A stretch of 64,000 nt of DNA from Ignisphaera aggregans DSM 17230 (GCA_000145985.1 CP002098.1:1177123-1241122); one strand, 5' to 3'; positions 26,279 to 35,661 are shown, counted from the stretch's first letter. Program-made: numbers and translations. The notes: a model not told the origin generated them from the letters alone.

Positions 26279-26364
26279 CTATATCATATTGAGCTTTAAG
26301 ACTTTATATTTTATTATTAAAATTTACGCAGTACCATTTTGTATAGATACAGGTTAGTTCTAGA

Positions 26365-26653
26365 ATGGTATCTATAGTTAAGGTATATGAATTTGAGATT
26401 AAGGAGAACTTATACTATTGGCGTGAAGGTCATACATGGGCTAAAATTGAATGACCTGATAGAGCTAGCCTAGATGATGTGGATGCTAAGGTAGCGGATC
26501 AAATAGTATTCATTAAGGCTAAGGCCAAAGAGATCCAAAGTTGAACAAGGTGATGTACTAGGTGTGTTAGAATCTTCTAAATGGGTTGGAGCCATAGAAT
26601 TTCCAATTAATGGTAAGAAGGTTAATGGACGATTAAGAAGTTTGCCTAGATAA
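26365..26653 (+). pseudogene. gcvH: broken glycine-cleavage H protein (lipoyl-carrier) gene
   Basis: ATG at 26365 opens KVYEFEIKENLYYWREGHTWAKIE, the GcvH N-terminus, but TGA follows at once. The same frame continues SLDDVDAKVADQIVFIKAKAK, and after a frame change reads VEQGDVLGVLESSKWVGAIEFPING, where VLESSKW is the H-protein lipoylation motif. The rest is truncated after GRLRSLPR. At least one nonsense and one frameshift change make it non-functional unless the sequence is wrong. An intact copy may exist elsewhere; glyA in this window implies active one-carbon metabolism. Confidence 0.75.
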
Positions 26654-26802
26654 AGCATCTATCCCTAGCTCTAGGATTCTGAAACTTGAAACGTTTTCAG
26701 ACATAAATTTCACCAAGGATTAGCTTCTATGTATTCTGTTATTAAGTACATTGTTAATATTGAATAGATATAAGCTATAAGTTACTTCCTATGAACACAA
26801 TA

Positions 26803-28308
26803 TTATTTCTTCTCCTTTTTAACCCATCTCAATAATGAATGATGTTTCATTATTCTCTCTGTATCTAGACCAGCTCTAGATGTTGTTAAATCTTTAGTTT
26901 TTTCTAGATTCTGTTCCATATCTTCAAATTGTATTACCTCTTTAACTACTTTCTCTATAAACCCATCTCTCACAGGTTCATATACATGTTTATAGAACTT
27001 CTGTGGATCAATAAGAATAGTTTTAGGATATCTACTTACATATTTAATTGCCGCCTCCCACGCTAATTCAAATGGTATTATATTCTCAATTTTTCTAACA
27101 ACATTTTTATCAAAATCCTCTTCTGTTTGTTCCTTTCCTCCAATCATAAATAATCCCCTCTCAGATACTTCAACACCATCCCTTACTGGAAGCTCTTTAT
27201 ACTTTTCATCTAAAGCTTTCTTAATAGACTCTTTTGCTATAGACTCATTAAGCTGATTTAGCAGTGATACTATATCTCCTTCCTCATCAATCTCCAAATG
27301 CCTTCTCTTAGAACTTGCATAAAATCTTCCATAATGCTTTAGATATGCATAGAATATTGCTCTATTAAGACCAAAGCTCTTTGCCTTCACGATATCACCT
27401 GTAAGCAAATAGTATCTAACTGCTTGTAGAAGCGCCATAACCTGAAATCTAGGTATATCGCTTTCAAAATCTCTTAAAATGGTTCCTCTAATTCCTATAT
27501 ACGTTCTATCAAGTTTCTTCTCCTTTATTAGTTCAATAGCTTTCTTCACAAGATTTTCTGCTTCACCCTCTTCATATCTTTTCCATGCATCAGAAGTTCT
27601 AAAGCTATCTATCTGTATCCAAGATAGATCGAAGTTATCTATATCCCTAGGATCTATAACTATAGCTACAACATCATGCCTTCTATGGAGAGACAGTGGC
27701 ACAGTAAAGACTCTCTTCATATCAATTAGGTTCTCAACCTTTAAAATACCTCCAGACTCTCTATGAAGTCTCTCAAGATCTTCTCTCACCTTCCTAACAA
27801 CATATTCTACAACTGCATATGCTATATCAATAGGGCTATAATCACTAAATATCTCTCTAGGAAATGCCTTTTCATGTATTCTAACATGAATACCCTCTCC
27901 ACTCCAAACAAAATATACTGATTTCATTATTCCCTCATCCTCTAAAACTCTATATATAGTTTTAGCAGCTTCAATAGCATATTTCCATGTATCTAGAGAA
28001 GCATCTATATCCCAAAAAGGTGTTACACCAACTACATTTTGAACACTATCTAATTTCTCAATGCTACTTAAATCATTATATATGTTTATAGATGCATAAA
28101 ATGTTCTCACATTTAGATTTCTATACTTATATACATAGAGATAAACATCATCCTTAGAAGCTATTGAAAGAGGTTTCCCAGCTGAGTACCTAATAAATAT
28201 TCTATCGTTTACAATACTTCCTTCAATAGCTACCCATCTACCTATACAAAACTCCCATATAGCCTCCTGAACTTCTCTACGACTATAATGCTTATATACT
28301 ACACTCAT
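26803..28308 (-). CDS. archaeo-eukaryotic primase (AEP)-like protein
   Basis: 501 residues. The three AEP motifs can be placed: TPFWDIDAS (residues ~97-104, metal-binding DxD), VWSGEGIHVRIH (~134-144, sGxGxHv), and MKRVFTVPLSLHRRHD (~198-212). It does not look like PriS itself, being longer and with a Lys/Glu-rich C-terminal half (~260-501) of unknown fold. It may be an accessory primase-polymerase for replication restart or repair. It stands alone, with no helicase or element gene beside it. Confidence 0.72.
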   Translation of the reverse strand: MSVVYKHYSRREVQEAIWEFCIGRWVAIEGSIVNDRIFIRYSAGKPLSIASKDDVYLYVYKYRNLNVRTFYASINIYNDLSSIEKLDSVQNVVGVTPFWDIDASLDTWKYAIEAAKTIYRVLEDEGIMKSVYFVWSGEGIHVRIHEKAFPREIFSDYSPIDIAYAVVEYVVRKVREDLERLHRESGGILKVENLIDMKRVFTVPLSLHRRHDVVAIVIDPRDIDNFDLSWIQIDSFRTSDAWKRYEEGEAENLVKKAIELIKEKKLDRTYIGIRGTILRDFESDIPRFQVMALLQAVRYYLLTGDIVKAKSFGLNRAIFYAYLKHYGRFYASSKRRHLEIDEEGDIVSLLNQLNESIAKESIKKALDEKYKELPVRDGVEVSERGLFMIGGKEQTEEDFDKNVVRKIENIIPFELAWEAAIKYVSRYPKTILIDPQKFYKHVYEPVRDGFIEKVVKEVIQFEDMEQNLEKTKDLTTSRAGLDTERIMKHHSLLRWVKKEKK

Positions 28309-28387
28309 AAACTATCTATAGATATTATAATAGTAGAAAGCTTTATAACGTTACACATATATAGCATAAAGACAATATATAATAATA

Positions 28388-28441
28388 AGATGATGAAAAG
28401 AATCCGGGATTGATAAATGATATGCCTAGACCATTCTGACC
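28388..28441 (+). ncRNA. C/D-box guide sRNA candidate
   Basis: C ATGATGA (28390-28396), ~12-nt guide AAAGAATCCGGG, degenerate D' TTGA (28410-28413), degenerate C' ATGATAT (28417-28423), 12-nt guide GCCTAGACCATT, D CTGA (28436-28439). Located upstream of the primase-like gene on the opposite strand. Targets are not identified. Confidence 0.65.
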
Positions 28442-28463
28442 TATTGAATTCATTATATAGGAT

Positions 28464-28872
28464 ATTTCATTCCTCTAGAGATAGTGAAATATTTGGATGG
28501 AAACTCCATTCAACGAGAAGTATATCAAAATCTCTAACAATATAAGACTTAACTTTATCATAATCAAAACTATCTGATATTAAAACCTGGTTCAACATCA
28601 AAGTATACAAAGATCTCATATTTATTATCATGTCTATGGAGCGGCAAAGATTCCTCACGAATATGAGCCCAAAATATGTAACCTAATCATAATTCTATCT
28701 GAGGAATTTCCTCTCACATCAATATGTAGGACTCTCTAATCTATGTAATTAGTGTAGAGGCTAGAGTTTGCCTGGCTACTAGAAACGCCTTATCATCAAT
28801 CTGTAGTACTATAATAGCTTTCGTATTTTGTAAATAGATCCGCCTTAACAAGCTCTTCCTTAGAGATTTAAA
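28464..28872 (-). pseudogene. decayed gene of unknown family
   Basis: From ~28872 downward the minus strand shows protein-like text interrupted by TAG, TGA and TGA: LQIDDKAFLVARQTLASTL, then LGYIFWAHIREESLPLHRHD and KYEIFVYFDVEPGFN. After a frame change it ends DYDKVKSYIVRDFDILLVEW ... SLSLEE with a stop at 28464. The last 63 codons alone would form an open frame, but that is only the tail. I do not recognise the family. Confidence 0.45.
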
Positions 28873-29035
28873 TGTTTTATAAAATAATGTCATTATCTAA
28901 ATCAAATATTTTATACAATTTATCTACCATCTAGCTAACGATATTTAGTGAGCATCGCTAAGCACTCAATTATAATTTTAGATTTAGTAGTATCCTTGAT
29001 TTATTTATATATAATTATGACATAGATCTTGACTA

Positions 29036-29671
29036 CTATTTGTTAAGTAAATGTCTTAATATTGTTGTATATAGCTGAAATTGTGCAAGATCCTCAAGTG
29101 TTTCTGCAATTGTTTCTGCTTCGTATATATTTTTCCCTAATGCTACAACTCCATGCTTTCTCAGAATGACTACATTAATACCGCTTGATACTGATTCAGC
29201 AACATATTTAGCTAGTTCTTCACTACCTGGTTCAGCTTCTGGTACATAGGCTATTCCCTTGATATAGTATTTAGCTTCTATCAATAGGCTTGGATCTAAC
29301 TTAATATCGAGAGAATCGAGTATGAGAACAGCAGGGTTGTGAGAATGTATAACAGCTTGTACATCTGGTCTAGCTCTATATATAGCTACATGGAATCGCC
29401 ACTCAGTAGAAGGTTTATGATGCCCCTCAACAATATTTCCATTCAAATCCATCTTAACAAGATCATCTCTCTTAAGCTCAGCTTTATGTAAACCTGATGG
29501 TGTTATCCATATATAATTTGTTTTAGGTACACGAACACTTACATTACCTGATAGAGCTGATACAAGATTACGTCTATGGAGATTCCTCATGACATTTATA
29601 ATATCCTGCTTAATTAAATCTTCAATATCATAGATATCTCTAACTTCCACTACACTCACAATAGCTAACAC
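29036..29671 (-). CDS. class II aldolase / adducin-family protein
   Basis: 211 residues. NLVSALSGNVSVRVP is the family's N-terminal substrate loop. Zinc ligands HSHNP (~residue 105) and a later HGVVALGK are present, with the catalytic Glu expected near PSTEWRFH. The family includes fuculose-1-phosphate aldolase and methylthioribulose-phosphate dehydratase; the substrate is not determined. Several GTG codons near the start make the N-terminus uncertain. Confidence 0.85.
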   Translation of the reverse strand: MLAIVSVVEVRDIYDIEDLIKQDIINVMRNLHRRNLVSALSGNVSVRVPKTNYIWITPSGLHKAELKRDDLVKMDLNGNIVEGHHKPSTEWRFHVAIYRARPDVQAVIHSHNPAVLILDSLDIKLDPSLLIEAKYYIKGIAYVPEAEPGSEELAKYVAESVSSGINVVILRKHGVVALGKNIYEAETIAETLEDLAQFQLYTTILRHLLNK

Positions 29672-29939
29672 CTAAATCTAAATAACATTATCAGGTATAT
29701 AAATAATGCTGTTGACAATACATAAAAATGGTTATATCCATATAAAACTAACAATAATAGTAATCCTAAAAAGAAATTATCAATAGTATATGAACCTCTA
29801 TCTAGGGAGGAAATACAAGACAATAATCCATTAGAGTATCAGAAATATTCTTCTTATAAAGGATGTATGTTAGCAACATAATCTCTAATCCTATGCCGAA
29901 AGTATATTGTACTAAGAAATATTTTGAAATTTAATTGCT

Positions 29940-30027
29940 TGGCGCCGGGGGCGGGATTTGAACCCGCGCGGGGTGTTCCCCCACCGGCTTAGCAGGCCGG
30001 CGCCCTACCAGGCTAGGCGACCCCGGC
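29940..30027 (-). tRNA. tRNA-Ser (GCU)
   Basis: Class II tRNA with acceptor GCCGGGG/CCCCGGC, anticodon stem CCGGC/GCCGG and loop CTGCTAA (GCU), a long variable arm and discriminator G at 29943. CCA is encoded at 29942-29940. Confidence 0.92.
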
Positions 30028-30171
30028 TCAGTTTTGTTTCTAACTGTCTAGAGATATTAGATTTTGTGTGGAGTATTATAAAGTTTTGTTTTAATTATAA
30101 ATTGTGTTGTGAGATGTTTCTTAGTTTTTTAATAGTATTTCTGGATGAGATTAGTATTGCAAGTGTTCTCT

Positions 30172-31263
30172 ATGAGGATAGATGTTGGTAGAGCTCCTCC
30201 AGGAACTATCGATGAGGATCCTAGGATTGTTGTTGAGAGATTTCTAACTGTTTTAGAGGCATCTGGTGCTGATGAGAAGACTGTTAAGAGTTATAGAGCT
30301 GCATTAAATGATTTCTTTTCTTTTATTGGCTGGAAGCCTATAAGGAGTATAACTATTGATGATGTCTATAGATGGAGAGCTGAGAGACTTAGGAAGGGTT
30401 TTCCTAATGCTAAGTATAATGATAGAAGGTCTAGAGAATCAACTATGTATTACTATATGCTATTCTTAAGAAGATTCTTTAGATGGCTAGGTCTAGATAT
30501 TGAGATTCCAGGTGTTAGAAGACCGAGAAGGAGAGAGATACAGACTCTAAAACCTGAAGAAATATCGCGTTTATTTAACGCTTCTAGAGATCTTATGGAT
30601 CTTCTTATCCTTTCCCTACTACTAGAAACAGGTCTTAGGGCAGAGGAGGCATTGAGTATTACCTATGGAGATATAGATCTACACAATAGAGAGATAAGGG
30701 TTAGAAATGCAAAATATGGTGAAGAAAGAATAGTGTTTATTGGAGATTTAACACTACAGGTTTTATCTACAATAACCTCAATAAAACCTGTAGCACCAGA
30801 TGAAAGAGTTATTCCTATTAGCTATAGCGGACTATATAAAAGGTTGAAGAGTCTTGCAAAAAGAGCTGGCATAGATCCACAGAAGGTAAGACCACACATA
30901 TTAAGACATACCTTTGCTACAGAAGCATTAAAGAAAGGTCTTAACATAGCCTATCTACAGAAGATCCTAGGGCATAGAGATCTAAAAACAACAGAGATTT
31001 ATCTACATTTACTTAGAGAGGATGTAAAGGATCAATACCTAAAATCATTTAGAAGCATACTTGGCAATCTATTCATTTCACCAAAGTACCATCAACCCCC
31101 ACACTATATTCCCAATGCATTAGCATCAGTATCTTGGAACGCTGTCAATAGTAAGATAGTATCAAGCGATGTAGATACTATCTTACCGCAGTGCCCCTCA
31201 TGTGGTTCCTCAGTCCCTTCAAATGCTAGATTTTGTCCCTATTGTGGTCAAAGACTTAGATAG
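30172..31263 (+). CDS. xerA: XerA-type tyrosine recombinase with C-terminal double zinc ribbon
   Basis: The ATG at 30172 ([10 protein letters not shown]) is preferred over 30145. A SAM-like core-binding domain (~residues 20-110) is followed by the catalytic domain: [10 protein letters not shown] (Arg I), a beta-hairpin lysine in [19 protein letters not shown] (H-x-x-R) and [15 protein letters not shown] (His and nucleophile Tyr). The last ~25 residues form a four-Cys ribbon, [19 protein letters not shown]. Archaeal XerA resolves chromosome dimers at dif. It lies beside tRNA-Ser but lacks element neighbours, so a housekeeping role is likely. Confidence 0.85.
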   Translation: MRIDVGRAPPGTIDEDPRIVVERFLTVLEASGADEKTVKSYRAALNDFFSFIGWKPIRSITIDDVYRWRAERLRKGFPNAKYNDRRSRESTMYYYMLFLRRFFRWLGLDIEIPGVRRPRRREIQTLKPEEISRLFNASRDLMDLLILSLLLETGLRAEEALSITYGDIDLHNREIRVRNAKYGEERIVFIGDLTLQVLSTITSIKPVAPDERVIPISYSGLYKRLKSLAKRAGIDPQKVRPHILRHTFATEALKKGLNIAYLQKILGHRDLKTTEIYLHLLREDVKDQYLKSFRSILGNLFISPKYHQPPHYIPNALASVSWNAVNSKIVSSDVDTILPQCPSCGSSVPSNARFCPYCGQRLR

Positions 31264-31279
31264 GATGTTTGTTATAAAT

Positions 31280-31618
31280 TCACTCTATTTCCTCTCCATC
31301 AAATTCTTCAATTCCTAAGAGTCTATACCGTCCCTCATCATCTATAATAACAACTCCTTCATCCATCATCCTTATTAAACATCGCCTTATCTTATCCTCA
31401 CTTGCTATACCAGCTAACCTAGCGTGCATCTCTTTTAGAGTTTTAGGACCTGTTCTAAGCATATTTAATACTATTTCTCTTAGTTCATCTTCATTAGGAG
31501 CTGTTATCACCAAAATCTCCGGATCTTCATATATTACTCTAAGACCTAGATCTTCATCAAGATTCTTATTCTCTGTATCTATTCGCTCAATTTTCTCCAT
31601 ATTTATCTTCTTAGACAT
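31280..31618 (-). CDS. small winged-helix protein
   Basis: The ATG at 31618 follows a GGGTG site by six bases and is preferred over 31654. About 112 residues: an acidic N-terminus, then LREIVLNMLRTGPKTLKEMHARL and KIRRCLIRMMDEGVVIIDDEGRYRL, a wHTH outline with a hairpin wing. It is convergent with xerA. The target is unknown. Confidence 0.55.
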   Translation of the reverse strand: MSKKINMEKIERIDTENKNLDEDLGLRVIYEDPEILVITAPNEDELREIVLNMLRTGPKTLKEMHARLAGIASEDKIRRCLIRMMDEGVVIIDDEGRYRLLGIEEFDGEEIE

Positions 31619-31763
31619 GGGATGCACCCACATCCCATGACAGTGAATCTTCATAGGCTTTATTTCATCTATTTGTAGGGTCTTTCTATACCAATTTCTC
31701 TCCTAGCTTAAAAGGTTTTGCATAACTAATGAATGTGTATATTTATATAGCATAAAACACATC

Positions 31764-32153
31764 ATGTATATAGTGAAGTGTATGCCATGTCCATGGTATT
31801 TCCATGGTGTGTGTACCTCTCCTAAGCTACCAGATCCTACAGAGGATGTTGTAGCTGTAGAAAGATGTACATCTGAGACTGCCTATAGGGGATGTAGTCT
31901 TTTTGTAGAGCCTAGCAATAGGATTACTAAGAAGGCTAGTCCTAAGAAGGAAAGATTAAAAATATATGCACCTATACACGCTATTCCACAGGGTACAGGT
32001 ATTGAGTGTCCATATGGAGAGATTGTAAATATAGAAAATGGTTATTCCATAGCAATTTGCAAGATCCTTGAAAGACCATTGACAAAATATGAGCTTCCAT
32101 TATGTAATAAGTATTGGCGGGAGTGTCCATATAGAGCTATAACACCTATATAG
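31764..32153 (+). CDS. cysteine-rich hypothetical protein
   Basis: 129 residues with ten cysteines in spaced pairs: KCMPCPWYFHGVC, RCTSETAYRGC, ECPYG, ICKIL and LCNKYWRECPY. No CxxC ferredoxin or zinc-ribbon family is matched exactly; metal or Fe-S binding is plausible. It starts ~20 bases after a TATA-like TTTATATAG, so the message is nearly leaderless. It ends next to the convergent aRF1 stop. Confidence 0.55.
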   Translation: MYIVKCMPCPWYFHGVCTSPKLPDPTEDVVAVERCTSETAYRGCSLFVEPSNRITKKASPKKERLKIYAPIHAIPQGTGIECPYGEIVNIENGYSIAICKILERPLTKYELPLCNKYWRECPYRAITPI

Positions 32154-33279
32154 CTAGCTCTGATGAATAGCATATCTAGAGATAGCAGCTATACATCCAA
32201 ATGTATCTTTAAACCACTGATATTCATCTAAAGATTCAGGAATGATGATCATTTTTGCACCCCTCTCCATAGCTATTTTCTCTAATCTATCGAAATCAGG
32301 ATGATCCTCACATATTAATATCTTTTCAATTGCGCCATTATTGAGTAATTCCTCTATATCCTTTAAGCCATATACTGCATATCCATCATCCTTAGCAATA
32401 TGATACTTAAATTCTTCTATAGCCTCCATAGACTCAACAAATCTCTGTTTAACTAAAATGTCCTTTGCCTTAATTACAACTTCCTTAAGTCCTACAATAC
32501 CTTGGTAAGCAACATCTATAGTCTCACTTATGATGAGTTTTCTGATTCTATAATCAAGATTATCTGCCTCTTTAAGGAAATCCTGTTTTGCATATCCAGG
32601 ACCAGCAACTATTACTCCCTTTAGCTTTCCTTCTTCTATCAATGGAACGAAATAGCTATTAACCTTTTCAGCTACATGTTTATAGAATTCCTCGACCATC
32701 TGCTCTATTATTCTATCAAACCTCCTCTGACTTTGTCCTCCCTTATGATGTTTTCCAGGTATATACCATTCTATCTCATCTAGAACAACTATTCCTGAAG
32801 GTTTTAAAATACCTATTGTTGCTTCATCTCTCTCTATAATTATTATGCCATAGACATCTGATTCCTCAACCATAGGAACTAGAAATTCTGTATGGAATTC
32901 CTTATCAGTTCTATAGAAGTATACAGGTACAGGATCTGGTGGTGAAAACACTATAGCTATATTCTCCCCTGTATCATCATTGATCCCTGCAAACACCACT
33001 AATCCATTCTTGGGATTTTCACGTATCTTCGATAATCTATCTATAGCTGCTGTTAAAGCCCACTGAACAGCATCCCTTGTCCTCTTAAGCTTGATATTCT
33101 CTGTAATAGCTAGCTCCTGCCTAAGTAGACTAACAACATCGCTTATTGGTCTTCCTGGAGGTATATATAAACTGAGCAATGTAGTTGCATGAGCTTTCCA
33201 CTTCTTCAACTCCTTTATAAGTTGCTTAAGAGTTCTTCTATCTATTGATAACTTCTCCTCATGAATGCTAAACAGACAT
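32154..33279 (-). CDS. prf1: peptide chain release factor aRF1, with an in-frame UAG at codon 4 and the gene body in the +1 frame
   Basis: Domain 1 carries ENIKLKRTRDAV in the NIKS position (Leu instead of Ser). Domain 2 has the catalytic GKHHKGGQSQRRFD, and domain 3 follows. The body frame has no ATG, GTG or TTG until a TTG at 33209, which would remove the conserved KLSIDRRTLKQLIKEL start. An ATG at 33279 stands seven bases after AGGTG but reads ATG TCT GTT TAG. Skipping one T after GTT gives MSV-SIHEEKLSIDRRTL, a full-length aRF1 of ~374 residues. The layout equals the bacterial prfB +1 frameshift, in which low release-factor activity favours shifting. A sequencing error remains possible. 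Confidence 0.85.
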
Positions 33280-33324
33280 CCCTTTACACCTAGCTCTAAT
33301 AATATATATATCTATAGTAAGATG

Positions 33325-33335
33325 CTTATAAGCTT
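33325..33335 (-). promoter_or_regulatory. TATA box of the aRF1 gene
   Basis: GCTTATAAGC is a good crenarchaeal box A about 50 bases upstream of the ATG at 33279. Being palindromic it may also serve the divergent gene at 33359. Confidence 0.5.
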
Positions 33336-33358
33336 AGGGTATATATGCACAGTGCTGT

Positions 33359-34258
33359 GTGATAAAAAGAAGGCTTTGTATACTAATATCCTGTGTAGAA
33401 TGTATGCCTAGCAATTCTATCAATATATTGAACGATGAAGAATCAGAGATTTCTATAAGTAATAAACATCGAGAAACAGAATTTTTGGAGATACCAAATA
33501 GTATTGAGAAGAATGACACATATACAAATATTGATGTTAAGGGACCTAGATCTAGAATTGTAAATGCAATCCTATTACTTCTCTATATGAGACCTATGAA
33601 GAGCTCTGAAATAGCTAGTATAATTGGTAAAAATACAAAGCTTGTTAGTAGTTACTTAAGTTATTGGAAGGTTAGAGGTTATGTTGTATATAGAGCTGGA
33701 TACTGGAGTTTAACGAAGAGTGGGGAGGAATATGTAAAGATATTTCTAGAATCTCTTGGTATACCTGTACTCTCACCCAGAGATGTGGTCCAGTTAGCCC
33801 AGAAACTAACAAGAGAACAGGATCTATCAACAATAAACAACTGGATTCTAGCTCAAAGATCTCAGGAAGAGACAGAAATACAGTCTTTCACTGGCAGACA
33901 AACAGAATCTTATGTGGGTAAACAAGAACCTAAACCCACATCAGAAGAGATTAACAGAAAGGCTATTGAATGTGCATCAAAAATCCTGAGATCAAAAGAT
34001 CTCCTAGAAGATGAAATGACAGTTCTTAGCTATCTAATAAAACATTATGTTGAATGGAACAGTACATATGTATATCTGGATCAAATATCTGAAGAACTTC
34101 ATTATCCAAATAACGAATTAGTATCAATCCTAAGAAAGCTTCAGACAAAGAAATTGATATATCTATATACAGATAGACGTTTTGGTATAAGGGTTGGATT
34201 GGGTAGGACATTTAAGCAGTTACTAGATAGCTGTACATCAAAGAATATTCATAAGTAG
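33359..34258 (+). CDS. protein with two winged-helix regions, function unknown
   Basis: 299 residues. The first wHTH lies at ~residues 70-125 (AILLLLYMRPMKSSEIASII ... KVRGYVVYRAGYWSLTKSG). A second helix-turn-helix-like region lies near the C-terminus (VYLDQISEELHYPNNELVSIL). The low-complexity N-terminus suggests that the ATG at 33404 may be the real start. It is divergent from aRF1. I do not recognise a named family; DNA binding is inferred. Confidence 0.6.
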   Translation: MIKRRLCILISCVECMPSNSINILNDEESEISISNKHRETEFLEIPNSIEKNDTYTNIDVKGPRSRIVNAILLLLYMRPMKSSEIASIIGKNTKLVSSYLSYWKVRGYVVYRAGYWSLTKSGEEYVKIFLESLGIPVLSPRDVVQLAQKLTREQDLSTINNWILAQRSQEETEIQSFTGRQTESYVGKQEPKPTSEEINRKAIECASKILRSKDLLEDEMTVLSYLIKHYVEWNSTYVYLDQISEELHYPNNELVSILRKLQTKKLIYLYTDRRFGIRVGLGRTFKQLLDSCTSKNIHK

Positions 34259-34406
34259 ATCTACTACTTCTACAACTATGAATTAAGTTGCTTCTTGTTT
34301 ACCAATACTAATTTTAATGATGTTGTCTTTATACAAACCAATTAAATATTACGAATATAGGATTCTCACTTTCTATACCCTTGTTGTAGTTGTAGTAGTT
34401 ATACTA

Positions 34407-35093
34407 CTAGTAATATTGATAGAGGTTATCTTTCCATCCATATTCTCCAATTAGAGGTACAAAGATACATGGTATAGAGTCTCTTATGCGTATCCTTCCC
34501 TTTTCATCTTTAGTTACTATTTGTAGAATCTGCTCCCAGCGATCGCCTACAGGTATAACCATTTTGCCCATAGGCTTTAGCTGTCTTAGCAATGGCTCAG
34601 GAATCTTTGGTGATGCTGCTGTTACTATTATTCTATCAAATGGTGCAAAAGGCTCTAGACCTAGAGTCCCATCGCCTATGGCTATGGTTATGAAATCTAG
34701 TAGTTCTGGTTTTGCTTTAGCTATATTTATCAAAGCTCTTTTTGCCAATCCTGCTATTCGTTCAATCGTATATACATGTCCCCTAGGATCTTTTGAAACT
34801 ATATATGCAAGTATAGCTGCTTGATAGCCAGAACCTGTACCTATCTCTAGAACCCTATTACCAGGTTCTACAGATAGTTCTTCAGTCATTATAGCAACCA
34901 TATGGGGAGCACTAATGGTTTGTCCAAAGCCTATTGGGAGAGGTGTATCTTGATATGCATATTCCTTTAGATGTTCAGGTACAAATTGCTCTCTTGGAAT
35001 AGCTAGAAATGCTTCTTCAACATCTTTACTCCTTATTACCCCCTCCCTCTTAAGATATTCTACAAGCATTTTTCTCTGATATTCATAGCTCAT
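34407..35093 (-). CDS. pcm: protein-L-isoaspartate O-methyltransferase
   Basis: 228 residues. FGQTISAPHMVAIMTE (substrate loop), VLEIGTGSGYQAAIL (SAM motif I) and FDRIIVTAASPKIPEPLL are diagnostic for PCMT, which repairs isoaspartyl residues. Length and motif order are normal. Confidence 0.95.
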   Translation of the reverse strand: MSYEYQRKMLVEYLKREGVIRSKDVEEAFLAIPREQFVPEHLKEYAYQDTPLPIGFGQTISAPHMVAIMTEELSVEPGNRVLEIGTGSGYQAAILAYIVSKDPRGHVYTIERIAGLAKRALINIAKAKPELLDFITIAIGDGTLGLEPFAPFDRIIVTAASPKIPEPLLRQLKPMGKMVIPVGDRWEQILQIVTKDEKGRIRIRDSIPCIFVPLIGEYGWKDNLYQYY

Positions 35094-35178
35094 TTGATCC
35101 TAAGCCTTTCTACATCTATATTTCTTCTGAAATAAGATAATTAGCTACACAAAATATATTCTTTATGAGGTCTAGATA

Positions 35179-35661
35179 ATGGTTATCATATCTAAAGAAT
35201 ATCTTGAGGCAAGAGGGCATCCAATGATAAGAGCATTACATACAACAACATTTGAAATAACAAAGGATAGTGATATAGGTCCTAGGGGAGATTGTATAAT
35301 AGGTGTAAAACTAGATAGAGGTGTAGGAGAATTAGATGAAAAATTCAAAAATATTCTTAGAAAGGATTTTTCAATAGTATTGATAGCTCTATATACAGAG
35401 GATAACATAGGTGATATTGTTATAGCTACAGGTAGTTCAAAGCTATTGCTAAGCGATAATAGAAGAATTGTTGTTAGAAAGAGTAGTTTCATAGGTCCAG
35501 AGACTCTTGCCATAAGAGCGAATAAAGCTGCTAGAGATATAAATAGAGAATTTATAAAGAGAATTCAAGATACATCAATAAAAATTTATATAGAGCTATA
35601 TGCAATTGATCTAGAGGATTCTATTAATCCAAGGCTAAATATGTTATTAAAACTTATGTAG
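35179..35661 (+). CDS. DUF371 archaeal conserved protein
   Basis: 160 residues, start seven bases after GAGGT. RGHPMIRALHTTTFEITKDSD and GPRGDCIIGVKLDRG are the DUF371 hallmarks. The function is unknown; the family is nearly pan-archaeal. The 3' end overlaps the convergent trm5 by 15 bases. Confidence 0.85.
   Translation: MVIISKEYLEARGHPMIRALHTTTFEITKDSDIGPRGDCIIGVKLDRGVGELDEKFKNILRKDFSIVLIALYTEDNIGDIVIATGSSKLLLSDNRRIVVRKSSFIGPETLAIRANKAARDINREFIKRIQDTSIKIYIELYAIDLEDSINPRLNMLLKLM

Noticed and set aside
26094..26357. 87-aa plus-strand ORF starting MLKYMGPGGFEPPTSRLSAG
   Set aside because: This is the well-known false protein produced by reading a tRNA gene backwards; it lies over tRNA-Ile and the C/D sRNA.
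29731..29881. Small ORF containing KKKLSIVYEPLSREEIQ
   Set aside because: No start codon after the preceding TAA and no ribosome binding site; too short to support.
29958..30191. 77-aa ORF MNPRGVFPHRLSRPAP
   Set aside because: It is an antisense reading of tRNA-Ser(GCU).
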